DNA from: Neelides folsomi
Lineage: Eukaryota > Arthropoda > Collembola > Neelipleona > Neelidae
DNA: 64,000 nt
Direction of reading: 5' to 3'
NCBI GenBank assembly: GCA_034687125.1
Contig: JAQGBZ010000200.1
Location: 1 to 64,000, forward strand
In this document: positions 1 through 12,372 of the stretch, piece after piece
Position numbering within the stretch: the first letter of the stretch is position 1
Layout of the letters: each line of letters opens with the position of its first letter
Translations under genes and position numbers: made by a program
The notes under the pieces: generated by a model
What the model was told of the DNA's origin: nothing
Database searches by the model: none
What the model saw: the letters and a program-made list of their open reading frames with translations, nothing else

Positions 1-1356
1 GCTGCGTTAAGGACTTTAGAAGAACAGATTCGAGTTAGAGAATTTGAATTTAATGAGAAACAGGAAAAGTTCATTAAAGATGAAGAAACATCAAAATCAG
101 CCTTACTCGAAAGTGAAGCTGCGTTAAGGACTTTAGAAGAACAGATTCGAGTTAGAGAATTTGAATTTAATGAGAAACTTCAAATGTTCATTAAAGATGA
201 AGAAACATCAAAGTCAGCCTTACTCGAAAGTGAAGCTGCGTTAAGGACTTTAGAAGAACAGATTCGATTTAGAGAATTTGAATTCAATGAGAAACTTCAA
301 ATGTTCATTAAAGATGAAGAAACATCAAAGTCAGCCTTACTCGAAAGTGAAGCTGCGCTAAGGACTTTAGAAGAACAGATTCGAGTTAGAGAATTTGAAT
401 TTAATGAGAAACTTCAAATGTTCATTAAAGATGAAGAAACATCAAAGTCAGCCTTACTCGAAAGTGAAGCTGCGTTAAGGACTTTAGAAGAACAGATTCG
501 ATTTAGAGAATTTGAATTCAATGAGAAACTTCAAATGTTCATTAAAGATGAAGAAACATCAAAGTCAGCCTTACTCGAAAGTGAAGCTGCGCTAAGGACT
601 TTAGAAGAACAGATTCGAGTTAGAGAATTTGAATTTAATGAGAAACAGGAAAAGTTCATCAAAGACGAAGAAGCATCGAAATCAGCTTTATTAGAGAGTG
701 AAGCTATGTTAAAGACTTCAGAAGAACAGATTCGAGTTAGAGAATTTGAATTCAATGAGAAACTACAAAAGTTTATTAAAAATGAAGAAGCATCAGAAGC
801 CGCTTTAATCAAAAGAGAAGATGCATTACGAGCTTTAGCTGAACAAACTCGTGATAAAGAATTCAAATTTAATGAGAAACTGGAAACGTTCATCAAAGAC
901 GAAGAAAAATTGAAACACGCTTTAAATGAGAGAGAACAAATAATTACGACTTTAGAAGAATATGTTCGTGACAGAGAATTCAAATTCAATGAAAATTTCC
1001 AAAAGTTCATCAAAGATGAAGAATCATCCAAAATCTCTTTATCCGAAAGAGAAGCTGCGTTAAGGACTTATGAAGAACAGATTCGTTTTAGAGAATTCGA
1101 ATTCAATGAGAAACAGGAAAAGTTCATCAAAAATGTTGAAGCATCGAAAGCCGCTTTATTCAATAAAGAAGAAACATTGACGACTTTAGAAGCACATATT
1201 CGTGAGAGAGAAATCAAATTCAATGAGAAACAGGAAAAGTTCATTAAAGATGAAGAAACATCAAAACTCGTTTTATTCAAAAGAGAAGAAGCATTAAAAG
1301 CTTTAGCAGAACAAACTCGTGATAAAGAATTCAAATTCAACGAGGAATTTGAAAAG
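1..1356 (+). repeat. Tandem 117-bp (39-codon) coding repeats
   Basis: Units begin with FIKDEE or FIKNEE at 70, 187, 304, 421, 538, 655, 772, 889, 1006, 1123 and 1240. The spacing is exactly 117 bp eleven times running, with a part unit before base 70. Units up to about 651 are nearly identical at the DNA level. Units after 655 have diverged (for example KNEEASEAAL and RDKEFKFNE) but keep the length. The repeat lies entirely inside one exon of the coiled-coil gene. Confidence 0.97.
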
Positions 1357-2832
1357 GCCAAAAAAGACTACGATATTGTACGAAGAAAAGAATATGAAGA
1401 TCGGTTTCTCAAATTGAAAACCGATATGGAAAAATCTATTTCACAGTCTGTTAATCAAAAAACCGCTGAATTGAAATCTCAACTTGAAAAGGCTGAAGAC
1501 GAGGTGAGTTTTTTTTACTACCATATATATTTAATGATATTTGTTTTATTTACTATTTATTCCCTATAAATAATATATCAGTAATGATTAATTAACGACT
1601 GACTGTATTTCTCTGTACCATACATTTTTTTCTAAAATTATAAAGTCATTATTAGGAAATTAATAATTATTTTCAAAAATAGATTGAAACTCACAAGCGA
1701 GAAAAGATGCTTTCAAGAGCTGGGAATGTTGAACTGAACAATAAGATTTATCAACTTGAGAGAGAATTGCGTGAATCGAAGGCTAATGTCAAGAAAGAAG
1801 AACAACCACACATTCCTTATTTCCATCCCAAAGAGGCTGACTTTTCCAGAAGTTTGCAAGATGATCGACGAATGTCAAATATCTCACTTGTTTCCACAAT
1901 TTCCAATTCTTCGATAGGAAGGAACAAACCAGTCCCTGATGGTTCTGGTTCCTATTTTCAATGTGAGGACGAAGATGAAGTCTTTGAATTCAACGAGAAA
2001 AATCTTTCAGAAATGAAGAAAGGGCCTTTACCTCCTTCAACTCCTGACACACATTCCCAAAGGTTCTCTGAATATACAAGGAGGAATTCAATGTATCCGT
2101 CTCATCTCAAGTCATGTTATCCGTCCGAGTTCCAATTTTTACCTCAAGAATTTCCTTCTGAGCAAATAATCCGTAAAGTGAGTGATTTAAATGATCATCC
2201 AATACCGATACAATTTAATTACATTCATTTTTTTGTAAAATATCATGACTTTATTCTTATATGAACTTTACAGGGAGATCAAAATACTGTATCGTTAATG
2301 AAGTCTATGAGTGGACCAGCCATTGGGAATAATTCCACTTTCTCTTCAATGCCACCTCCGTCCTCTACTTCCACATTTAAGGTTTATAATTTGATTAACT
2401 TTTTTAAGTAATTTGTTAAATTGGCTATTAGATTTAAGATTTAAAGTTTAAACATCTTTGATTTGCTTTTCAGAATAAAGCATCATCATTTTCTAGTTCA
2501 AATGGAATGCCAGCTCAGAAACCTCGACAAAAACCTGAATCTTTTTTTGTTCCTTCATCAACTCCTAGCAAGAATTTGCCTCCTCGTCCACCTTCGAGTC
2601 AGGAGAAGTCTTCGGGGAAGAAAAGCGAGTCGGTGAGTATTTACATGTTCGATTTCGATTCGGGACAAAAAACCGGGGTTTGATTCCTCTTCTTATAAAT
2701 AAGACGGTAATCAATCAGCTCCTCTTCGATTTACAAACAATTTAGATTATACATATACTAATTTTATTTCCTTTTCAGAAAACTCCATCGAAGAGGAAAA
2801 TCCTCGGAATCCCTTTCGGCTTTGGGGGTTAA
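1..2832 (+). CDS. NuMA/Mud-like coiled-coil protein, 5' end outside the window
   Basis: Partial gene. Exons are <1-1503, 1683-2177, 2274-2381, 2474-2632 and 2779-2832 (stop TAA), all joined in phase 0 with GT-AG introns of 92-179 bp. The first exon is open from base 1 and encodes a long coiled coil made of 39-residue repeats, ending in a non-repeated coil (ELKSQLEKAEDE). Exon 2 continues the coil, then turns into a low-complexity Ser/Pro-rich tail. In exon 2 the peptide RRNSMYPSHLKSCYPSE (about 2082-2132), preceded by an acidic stretch (CEDEDEVFEFNE), resembles the LGN/Pins-binding segment of NuMA, which carries an N-x-x-PPHLK-CYP-E core. NuMA and Drosophila Mud are large coiled-coil spindle-orientation proteins that link dynein and microtubules to cortical Pins/LGN. 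The tail ends basic (KTPSKRK). The assignment rests mainly on this one motif plus architecture, so it is moderate. Otherwise it is an unnamed coiled-coil protein. Confidence 0.6.
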
Positions 2833-5108
2833 TAAGTTTAAGTTTTGTGGATTTTTTTGTTAATATTATTTACATTACATATCAAAGATTTTTGTCTTGG
2901 CATTTTTCTACTTACTATTTTGTTTAAGTGAATAGGTATTTAGCAAATTATGTACATGTCTTCATTCATAGGTTGTAAATACTTAAAGCTGACGCATGTT
3001 AATAATTTAATTTTTTAATAGTATTTTTGGGACTAAATCTAGTTCTGATAAAATGATAATCATTAAATTACTTTTTTATTTTCAAAACTCGTATTAATTT
3101 TTTTACTTTCTCTACTTGTAGGTATTTTAAACTATAAACTAATACAATATTGTCATTGTAAGTACACTAACGTAATTCGTCAAAATGTTTTAAAGTAATG
3201 ATTGTTTAAAATATAAAGAATTTTGTAAATTGAATGTAAAAATAAAATGAAGATGTTTTAAATCATAATTTTCCATTCAATCCGCTTTAAGTACATCTGT
3301 TCCATTCTTGTGAGTTTGCGAGGTACAGCATCCAGCACATTTATCATAATTTGCTGCATTTCTATTAATAATTTAAGCATGGTATGTATCTACTCTACTC
3401 ACTATTACACCTATCTGTATATTATAAGAAAAATTATATTAAAAAATTAAGATGCATTAACAATAAGTGAAATAAATTCAAAATATAAACTTGATTTATT
3501 ATTAAAAACACGTTAATTATTTTTAAATTACATGAATTTATTGGATTCTGCAAATTAGGCAAAAGGTCTAAATTCGTCTGGAAGAGAAATAACCACTCAC
3601 AATTAAAAATAAATTCCACAGCAAGTCAATTGAATCACATCCGTAATTAAGAATTCAGTATAAATATATTTAGTTACAATTAAAGGAAATTGAAGTAGGT
3701 TTTGGTAGTAGTATAGGAATAACCATCAATGAAAGTTAACTTAGAACAAGTTTTGAAGATATCTAAGTTTTAATCTTTATTTACCTCGTTCAATTATGTA
3801 CAATTGGTTATCTACTTATAATCTAAAGCTATCAAACTATAAATAATTAATTATCATAATAAAATTAAAATTACATTAAATCTGTAAAATGTATTTAAGC
3901 TTAATTACACTAACTCATATGTAAATATTCACAATTATAAGATAGTTTAAATCGATGTATTTATAACTTAAAATATTTTAAACACCTATCATCCTCCTGT
4001 CCTGTGCAACGTGTTTCGTATTTATCGTGTAAATTAGGAATTCGCCACAACGCAATGGGTTGATCAGAAATTAAAACATGAGTTGAATCAGGGCTTATGT
4101 ATTCTCACAGAATACAAAGCATTTCATTGACAATTTTTTAAAAAATATTACTAAATTAATTATTAATTAACATTAAAGATCATAATATTGTAAATAATAA
4201 GATTATACGAGCAAATTATAAATTGATTGTGCAGTTATGATATTAATTAGATGCATATACTTATCATCAAAATAGGATTTTCACTGGAAAAATAACACTC
4301 TCAGACTTCAATTGAAATTAAAGCACCTTTCACTCATAAAAACCAGTCGGAAAATAGTTGATAATTACACAAATAATAAAAATTAAGAGTTCACCTATAA
4401 AGAATTTAAATTACATTGTTATCTCCTTAAAAAGAAACGAAAATGTTCCCGATTAATTTTCAAATTTCGTAGATTAAGTAATTTAACAACAAATGGTATA
4501 GGAGTAAGATAAATAACATAATTAAAAAAATTTAATGTAATAATAGGGAAATATCATATCAAGATCTAATCCAAACCTTATTATATATTAAACGCATAAT
4601 AAAAACATTAATTTAGTGCTCCTGTATTGTTTCCTAATATGAAGTTAATTTCATATTGCTGATTTTTATCAAAAAAGTACTAGGCAAAAGTTTGCGCTGT
4701 AAATCTAATTCTATTCAGAAAATCGTGATAACTTATAATCACACTCAAATGGCAGTTTTATCGACCTTTGAAAACCCCTCGACCCCAACTAATGAAATAT
4801 CAGATCATAAAAGACAAGACCATATAATATAAATAAAACATTTATTTATATTATACCACTGTCATTTAAATTATTAAAGTTATTCCGAATTACTAAAAGT
4901 AATAAGAAAATTAATTAGGTATGAAATGATGCGAATATATAAAACGAAGAACAACCAAAAAAAGGAAAATAAAAAATGGAGATGTAAACGGTGTTACAAT
5001 ATAAGTACTTAAGTCTTCAAGTAGAGTTTAGAGAGATAAAACGGGTAGTTTCACTCTTTTCTCCTAATTGGAGATTGAATTCAGCTCAAGGCTAATTTAC
5101 TCATTTAA
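2833..5108. other. Convergent intergenic region, no gene seen
   Basis: AT-rich sequence between the coiled-coil gene (+) and the UBE2E gene (-), which face each other. It must hold both 3' UTRs. Open frames here are short, lysine/asparagine/leucine-rich and without splice partners. I see no repeat or RNA gene. Confidence 0.7.
3241..3246 (+). terminator. Candidate polyadenylation signal of the coiled-coil gene
   Basis: An AATAAA hexamer about 410 bases after the stop codon at 2832, in AT-rich 3' flank. Other variants nearby could also serve. Confidence 0.35.
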
Positions 5109-6132
<1,024 letters not shown>

Positions 6133-8290
6133 CCCTCTGATCAATGTGGGAATTATAGAACAATACAATTTTAGTTTATCATCATCACAAAACAAACCCT
6201 CCCTATTAATATAAACTCCAAACAATAGAAAATAAATTCTCTCAATAAAAATAATTATAAAGAACTCTGTGCTATCTCTCCTATCCTACGACTTTCTCTC
6301 ATGAATTAAAAGTCCACCAAAAACTTACGTCTTGCAATATAATTTAAGTAAATTAATTCGTCCCGTAAATACGATAAAATTTATCACAAAGGCATTTATT
6401 AAGTAGGTTCAAAATCAATTCTCTGAACGAGTGAGTTATCAATTTTTTTTAAATTTTAGAAGTAGAAAATCTAAATTACCGACCACAATACCTAAATTGT
6501 TTTGAAAAGAACTCAACGGAGGAAGGGACTCATTGAATGAACAGAGAAAATGAAATGCCTATAGTTTAAATTATTATTTGTGTTTCATACATTTGGTTAG
6601 ATATTAAAATAAACAATAAATTAAGAGATAAAGAAACCCCACTGGTAGATATGGTCCGCCAAATCAATGAACTGATAAGAGAAAAATATGAACATTACGA
6701 TGCCTTTGTTGTTGATTGTCCTTTGGTAAAGTATTGATTTTGCCTGCATTGACTAAACTCAATAGTCAGCAAAAAACATAAAAATAAAATTGCTTCTCAA
6801 GAAAGTCATAAAATACAGAAACCAAACACCAACAACCTAACTACCGCTAGCTTTATATAGTTAATTGCTTTAACGTGTAAAGTCCAAAACTATTAAAAAG
6901 TCCAAAAGTCGAAAAGCATTGTCTAATTGTCTAATATTTCAACCCTAAAGCTCAATTGTATAAAACTTTATTTAACATTTTTATAAATTCAAGCTTGCAA
7001 CACTTGTAAGTTTCTACTTACTTTATAAAACACAGACATATAATTACAAGAATGCCTAGTTTTGTAAGAAAAAAAGCCACCTATTTCCAAATGATCACTA
7101 AACACCTTTCCGGATCAAATCCTCCTTGTCTCCCTAAATTTGACTCCTGTCACTGTCCAAGCTGTCCAACCTTCCTACTGATTTAAACTCTTTAAAATTT
7201 AAAGTCTTTAAAGATCATGGTGGAATTTCTAAGTTTAAGAATCTTGAAGGCTTTTAAGCTCGCAATGTTCCACCCAGACAACACCTGGGTTTTGTCACCA
7301 CCTCCAGACTCCATGGCTTGGGTTGGCATACCTTGGGAGAGTATTCCGGTGAAGAGCAGGGGCCTTGTCGGCGGATCCGAAAGCAGCAGGAATCCTCTTG
7401 GTCCACCTCAACAAGCCTTGTTCTTGTTTGTTGGCTGGGAGTTACTCATCGGCTCTTCTGACAAGGGAACTGACGTCTGCGTGTGTTCTTCTCCTCGACC
7501 AGAACTCGATCGGGGTGGAGGGGCGAGACAGTAGAGGGCTGCAACGACGGCCCTCTCGGGCAATCACATTCCTTCTACGCCTACTCCCCTCCTCGACCCA
7601 GAGCCGACCAGGAATTTATTTATTCCCAAAGAGATCCTCAAAGGGACTTGTCAATCCGAACAATTCGCACAATTCGGTCCCGGTCCTCATGGTCCCACAT
7701 TGGCATAGTGTGCAAAGGAGGATTAAGTTAATTTACATTTTTTCCATACGTACCTGTGTGGGAACCTTTTAGCCCATTTCCCTGATTCTCTCATTTGTCC
7801 TGATAGCCAGACGTCGAAATACTCAGCAGCTCATTCATCTTTGCATAGTTGGAGCCGCTCCTGGCTCTGGAATGTAAATTCACTTTGAATGGGGTGAAAT
7901 GATGAGGACGGATCTGAGGATAATCTCATTTTGACAAGTCAGGTGAGTTTTGAACTCTCAAGTTTCTAACTCTTACTTCACATACTTTTATACTACAAAA
8001 CTACAATACTCTCAATTACTCCACTTTTTATTAAATGAATGAATGTGACATGGATTAGAGAAGATTTTTTATTTATACTTTTTCTATAATGGACAACCCT
8101 ATTATATGAACTTAAGGTGATAATGTAATGAGTTGAGTGATTGAGTGGTATAATGTTTGTTATAATAAGTCATTTAACTCATATTATTCTTTTGATTGAA
8201 CATCTTCACGTTCCATATGAATGAACATAGATCATGAAAATATATAATGTATCTTTGTCAATTTTATAGAAATCCTCTTAGAGAAGAGTG
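6133..8290. other. Head-to-head intergenic region with a GC-richer island
   Basis: This separates the 5' ends of the UBE2E gene (-) and the F-box gene (+), so it should contain both promoters. Most is AT-rich. About 7090-7900 is clearly less AT-rich and carries overlapping open frames in more than one frame (for example 7217-7534 and 7365-7772). None shows a recognisable domain or consistent splice sites, so I read the island as regulatory or untranslated sequence. Confidence 0.6.
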
Positions 8291-10086
8291 ATGGAAGACT
8301 CCCATAATGGGTCATTGGAAACTGATCGATTTAACCATATAGTAATATCAAAATATGATCTTCGAAGCTGCAGAGGAGTTGAGGACGAAATGGCCTTCCA
8401 ACTTCTCCCTACTGAGGTAAATGAAAATTGGCAAAAAATATTACCAATGAATTTAAGATATTGAGATTAGAATTATTGATATTATTATTTATCAGTACAA
8501 GCATGTTGTCAATTTAATCTTAATCGTAATATTTTAAATCCATATCTAGATCAAAGATAAGATCTTCAAGTTGTTGACATTTGAGGAGAAAAGGCCTCTA
8601 AGGTTAATTTGCAAGAATTGGAATGAGATCATCACTAGTCATTTTGTCTACAACCGCCCGATCCTCGTCTCTCATTCGAACATCAAATATATCAAGAACA
8701 GTGTCCAACCCATTAGAGAGCTTCTTGTCCGCGATATGCGAAGGCCTTTTGTGTTCACAAATATTAAATGTGGGTCGACGATTCGTCGAATGACATTCCG
8801 CTATCCTGGGATTATTGAGCAAAATCTTCTCTGGCTCCTTACCGGATGTCCAAATCTTGAAATACTCACATTCGAAGAATCCTCACTCACCAAGATCAAG
8901 AACCCTTGGTGCTTTAGAAAAATTTACCTCGAGTATCTCACCGATTTAAAGGTTTGTGATAATCATCAATCATGTACAATAAAAATATATCTGTATTCTT
9001 ACGAGCCTGGTATATGTTATGTCGAGCTGCGTAATGAAAGTAATATACTAAGGTCGACCTACTAAATATTTATATTAATTTTTTATTTAGATAATTCTCG
9101 ATGTGGATGACAAGAGTTCTGAAGGGCTTCAAGCTCTACTCAAAGTCAATTCCCCTAGTCTCAAGAACGTCACGATTTTAAGAAATGTGGAATGGAATGA
9201 ATTTCCTCGCGGAGAGTTTAAATCCTATGAAAAGAAAGTTTATCAAGCATTTCTCCGCTTCCTTGCCCGCCACTCCAAGACGATTAAGAGGCTGAATGTG
9301 GATCTCCTCTTTGCTCCTGACCCAGCTCCTAATCGACCTTTCTTATCAAAGTCATGCGCTCGCCCTCGCCCCGACCTCCTTGCCTCTCTCGGTTCCGTGG
9401 CTCTGGAGGAATTTTCATCAACACGGTATCAGTCGGTCGGGGATCCAAATCCTTGCGAATTAACATTACTCGGTGCTCAGAAAAACACGTTGATCCGCCT
9501 TTCTCTCCGTTACACATGTGAGCTGAAAAAATTTGAATATGACCTCATATCAGCAAACAATGAAAGTCTCAGGGAGCTTCGGATCGACTGTGGGTTTTTC
9601 TCCTGGACAAATGTCATTGTAAGTAGCAAAGGGAAATTGGACATGGAATGTTTAAAAGCATGTAAGAACTTGGATGCATTAGAAGTTAGAAATGTGTATG
9701 GGTTCTTCAATATTGAAAGTCTTCCTACTTCATTGAGAAGCTTGAAACTTTCTGAACTGCCTCGTTTCCTTTTCTTAACGAATCGAGAAATCCTCACTGT
9801 TTTGGGCAAACTAACGAATCTCGAGTGTTTGCACATTTCAGGGTCAGATGACCGTTTTGATCCTTCATTTCCTTCATCGGAAGGAAATACCCATTTGATT
9901 AGTCTTACTTCATTTAGAAGGATATTGGAGCTTCCACGATTAGAAAAGCTTTTCCTACAACCCGTTGACCTCCCAAATATGCAGGTGTTTTTTCTCAAAC
10001 TCAAAGGGATCTCGAGAAGAATTTTCGACTGGACCCGTTCATCTCTTGAAATTTCAATTGACCGAGAAAGATTGGAAATTACTTGA
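8291..10086 (+). CDS. F-box protein with leucine-rich C-terminal region
   Basis: Three exons, 8291-8416, 8550-8951 and 9091-10086, joined in phase 0, encode 507 residues. The F-box straddles the first intron: LLPTE, then IKDKIFKLLTFEEKRPLRLI and CKNWNEII (about residues 38-70). This matches the L-P-x-E-I ... L-x-L-V-C-K-x-W pattern that binds Skp1. The rest has repeated leucine-rich stretches such as LTNLECLHISGSD and LPTSLRSLKLSELP, as in FBXL-type substrate receptors of SCF ubiquitin ligases. The LRRs are irregular, and I cannot name a substrate or orthologue. Divergent F-box/LRR genes of this kind form lineage-specific families in several arthropods. The ATG at 8291 is the first in a frame that reaches the F-box through a good GTAAAT donor. 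Confidence 0.8.
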
Positions 10087-12372
10087 AAGCTCCTCTTTCT
10101 CATTCCTATTTAAAATATTTAGCAAACCTTGAGGTTTCAATTTGCCTAAGTATTTATATTACTGATGGTTAATTATTTGGAGTAGGTATATTTAACTATA
10201 TTTAACTTCTGCACTGCTGCATATATTTAAAATAATTACTTTTATATTATTGTATTTAGGTATATCACATTTTAATGTTAGCAGTTGGAAAAATCTCAGG
10301 TCAGGATAGAAATTCATTTGCCTATTTTACCTAAAAGCACGTTGATCTCTTAAATAATAATTACTGATATCTACATTTTTCGCAGGCATACATTTTGTAC
10401 TTTTGAATCGTTCGCAATTTCTCACATCGTCAATATTCACTATTTACATACTTACATTTATTAGTTACTAGTACAATAATTTTGGCTGATGTATGTATTT
10501 ATTTAGATACGCACTATAACTCATAAATATGTTAAAATAAAATTTAAGCCTATCTATGTAGTATTCATATAATCAACCACAGGTGTAAAAGTATTACGCA
10601 TAAGGACAGGAAATATTATAAAGATCTGACTTTAATCTGGTACAAGATAACTATCAGTTAGTAATTTACTTTTAGTTCCAAGTAAAAATTAGAATCATTA
10701 ATGAATGGTGCAAATTTTAATATTAGGTAATACTGTTATTTGAATAGTCTCAAATTATGTTACACAATTTTTTATGTTTATTCATTAAAAGAAATTGGGT
10801 CAGAACAGTACTAACCTAACGCCAATTCTTGGGATAATTTTTTAAACCAATATGTTTATGAATTTGAATCAAACGATAAATCTTAATATGTACAAAGTTG
10901 GTTGAACTATCAAATATTTGATATATAACGACTTGTTGAGCATTAGATACAAATTCATTAGAATAATAATTATCATTATAGGTTTTTATATTTAATACAA
11001 TGGATCGGGTAACGGTCGGGATGTATGATTTTTATATAAAGTGTACAATTTTGTTTAACGTTTAGATTTTTTTATAATCTCATTTTGTTAATTGTATAAA
11101 TGTATTATAAATATAAATATGAGTTAATTCTGGTTCAGGAAAGTGATGTTAATCGTGTTCTTCCTAGTTATAGTACCTTATTAATACTTGCACACTGTTT
11201 GAGGTGGATTTAATTTTATGTGGGTTGAAGTCGGTAGTCTTAAGGCATGACATATAAACCTAATTGTACCTTTGTTATTTATTAATTTTTACACTCAATT
11301 GATATTATGATTCCTCGTCTAAAATGATTCAACGCTCATGTCAGAAGGTTTGAGTCAAGGATCCAACTATGTGGAACGATACTGGAGAAAATACAATGTT
11401 CATTTATATGTTTTTTTATAATTAAGGATAAATGCATGTTTGCATGTAATACTATTAATGGTTCTGATGTTTTTTTTATTATTATTTAAAAGTAGTTATT
11501 GGATTAACGAATAAGTGTGGACTTTTGTTGTTGAGTTATGCCACGTTCATAAGTTAACACAACTATTGTTTAGACTTATTTAGTAACACTAAAATTAATT
11601 GGAGTGTGTGATCTTTTTTCACAATTCATATATGATATTTTAAAAATAATTATGATTGTTTTTAAATTAAAAATTAAAATTACCTTTGACTGACTTGATC
11701 CAAGTCTCTATTATACGTACATTAAAAAAGAATGGCTAAATGTCAATTTAAATGTATAGCTCTGCTATAAAACCAAATAATACGAATACATCGAACTTTT
11801 TTGCAAATGATGGGTAAATTCAAAGGTCTAAATATAATCTACTTTAGGAGAACTACATAAATTTTAATGAAATATAATAATCCACACTTTTTGAACAACC
11901 AATCAATATAAAGACATTTTATCAAACAATAAATTAAAATAGCCAAGATTACTTTCTACGCTATTTACTGTTGATCGTGTGTAATGAATCTAGAAATTGG
12001 CAATAATGATGAACTTTACGATTATTGGGTTATGGCTAGTAGAATTAGATTTTAATTGTGGGAAGTAATGGAAAGATTCTCAATGTAAATTATAGTTTAT
12101 CTATAATTAACATGTGTGAGTGAAAGTAGTTTAAGAATGTAAGTAGACGAAATACAAAAATAAAAAATTATCACGTTTACATCTTGTTAATTTTGAATAA
12201 TTATCTTTTTTGCATTTTCATATTAAATGATTCATATTCTTTAACATTATTATCAAATTATCGTACTTATTAAATAAGTGTATTTAAATCCTAATTTAAT
12301 CGGATAATGAGCTTAATAATAAGAAAGAAATAAACGAGGATCTCATAGATATGTTAAGTATTTTTATTCGTA
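10087..12372. other. Convergent intergenic region, no gene seen
   Basis: Very AT-rich sequence between the ends of the F-box gene (+) and the Slob-like gene (-). An AATAAA at 10537-10542 is one possible polyadenylation signal for the F-box gene. No open frame of interest, no clear repeats. Confidence 0.7.
12363..12368 (-). terminator. Candidate polyadenylation signal of the Slob-like gene
   Basis: TTTATT on the plus strand, that is AATAAA on the minus strand, only five bases beyond the stop codon at 12373. If used, the 3' UTR would be just tens of bases long. Confidence 0.35.

Noticed and set aside
531-1361. Long minus-strand open frames (531-1031, 1068-1361)
   Set aside because: They are antisense shadows of the 117-bp coding repeat, made of the complement of its biased codons, with no independent support.
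7217-7772. Three overlapping plus-strand frames as a gene
   Set aside because: No domain, no consistent splice sites and different frames cover the same bases. They result from the GC-richer composition.
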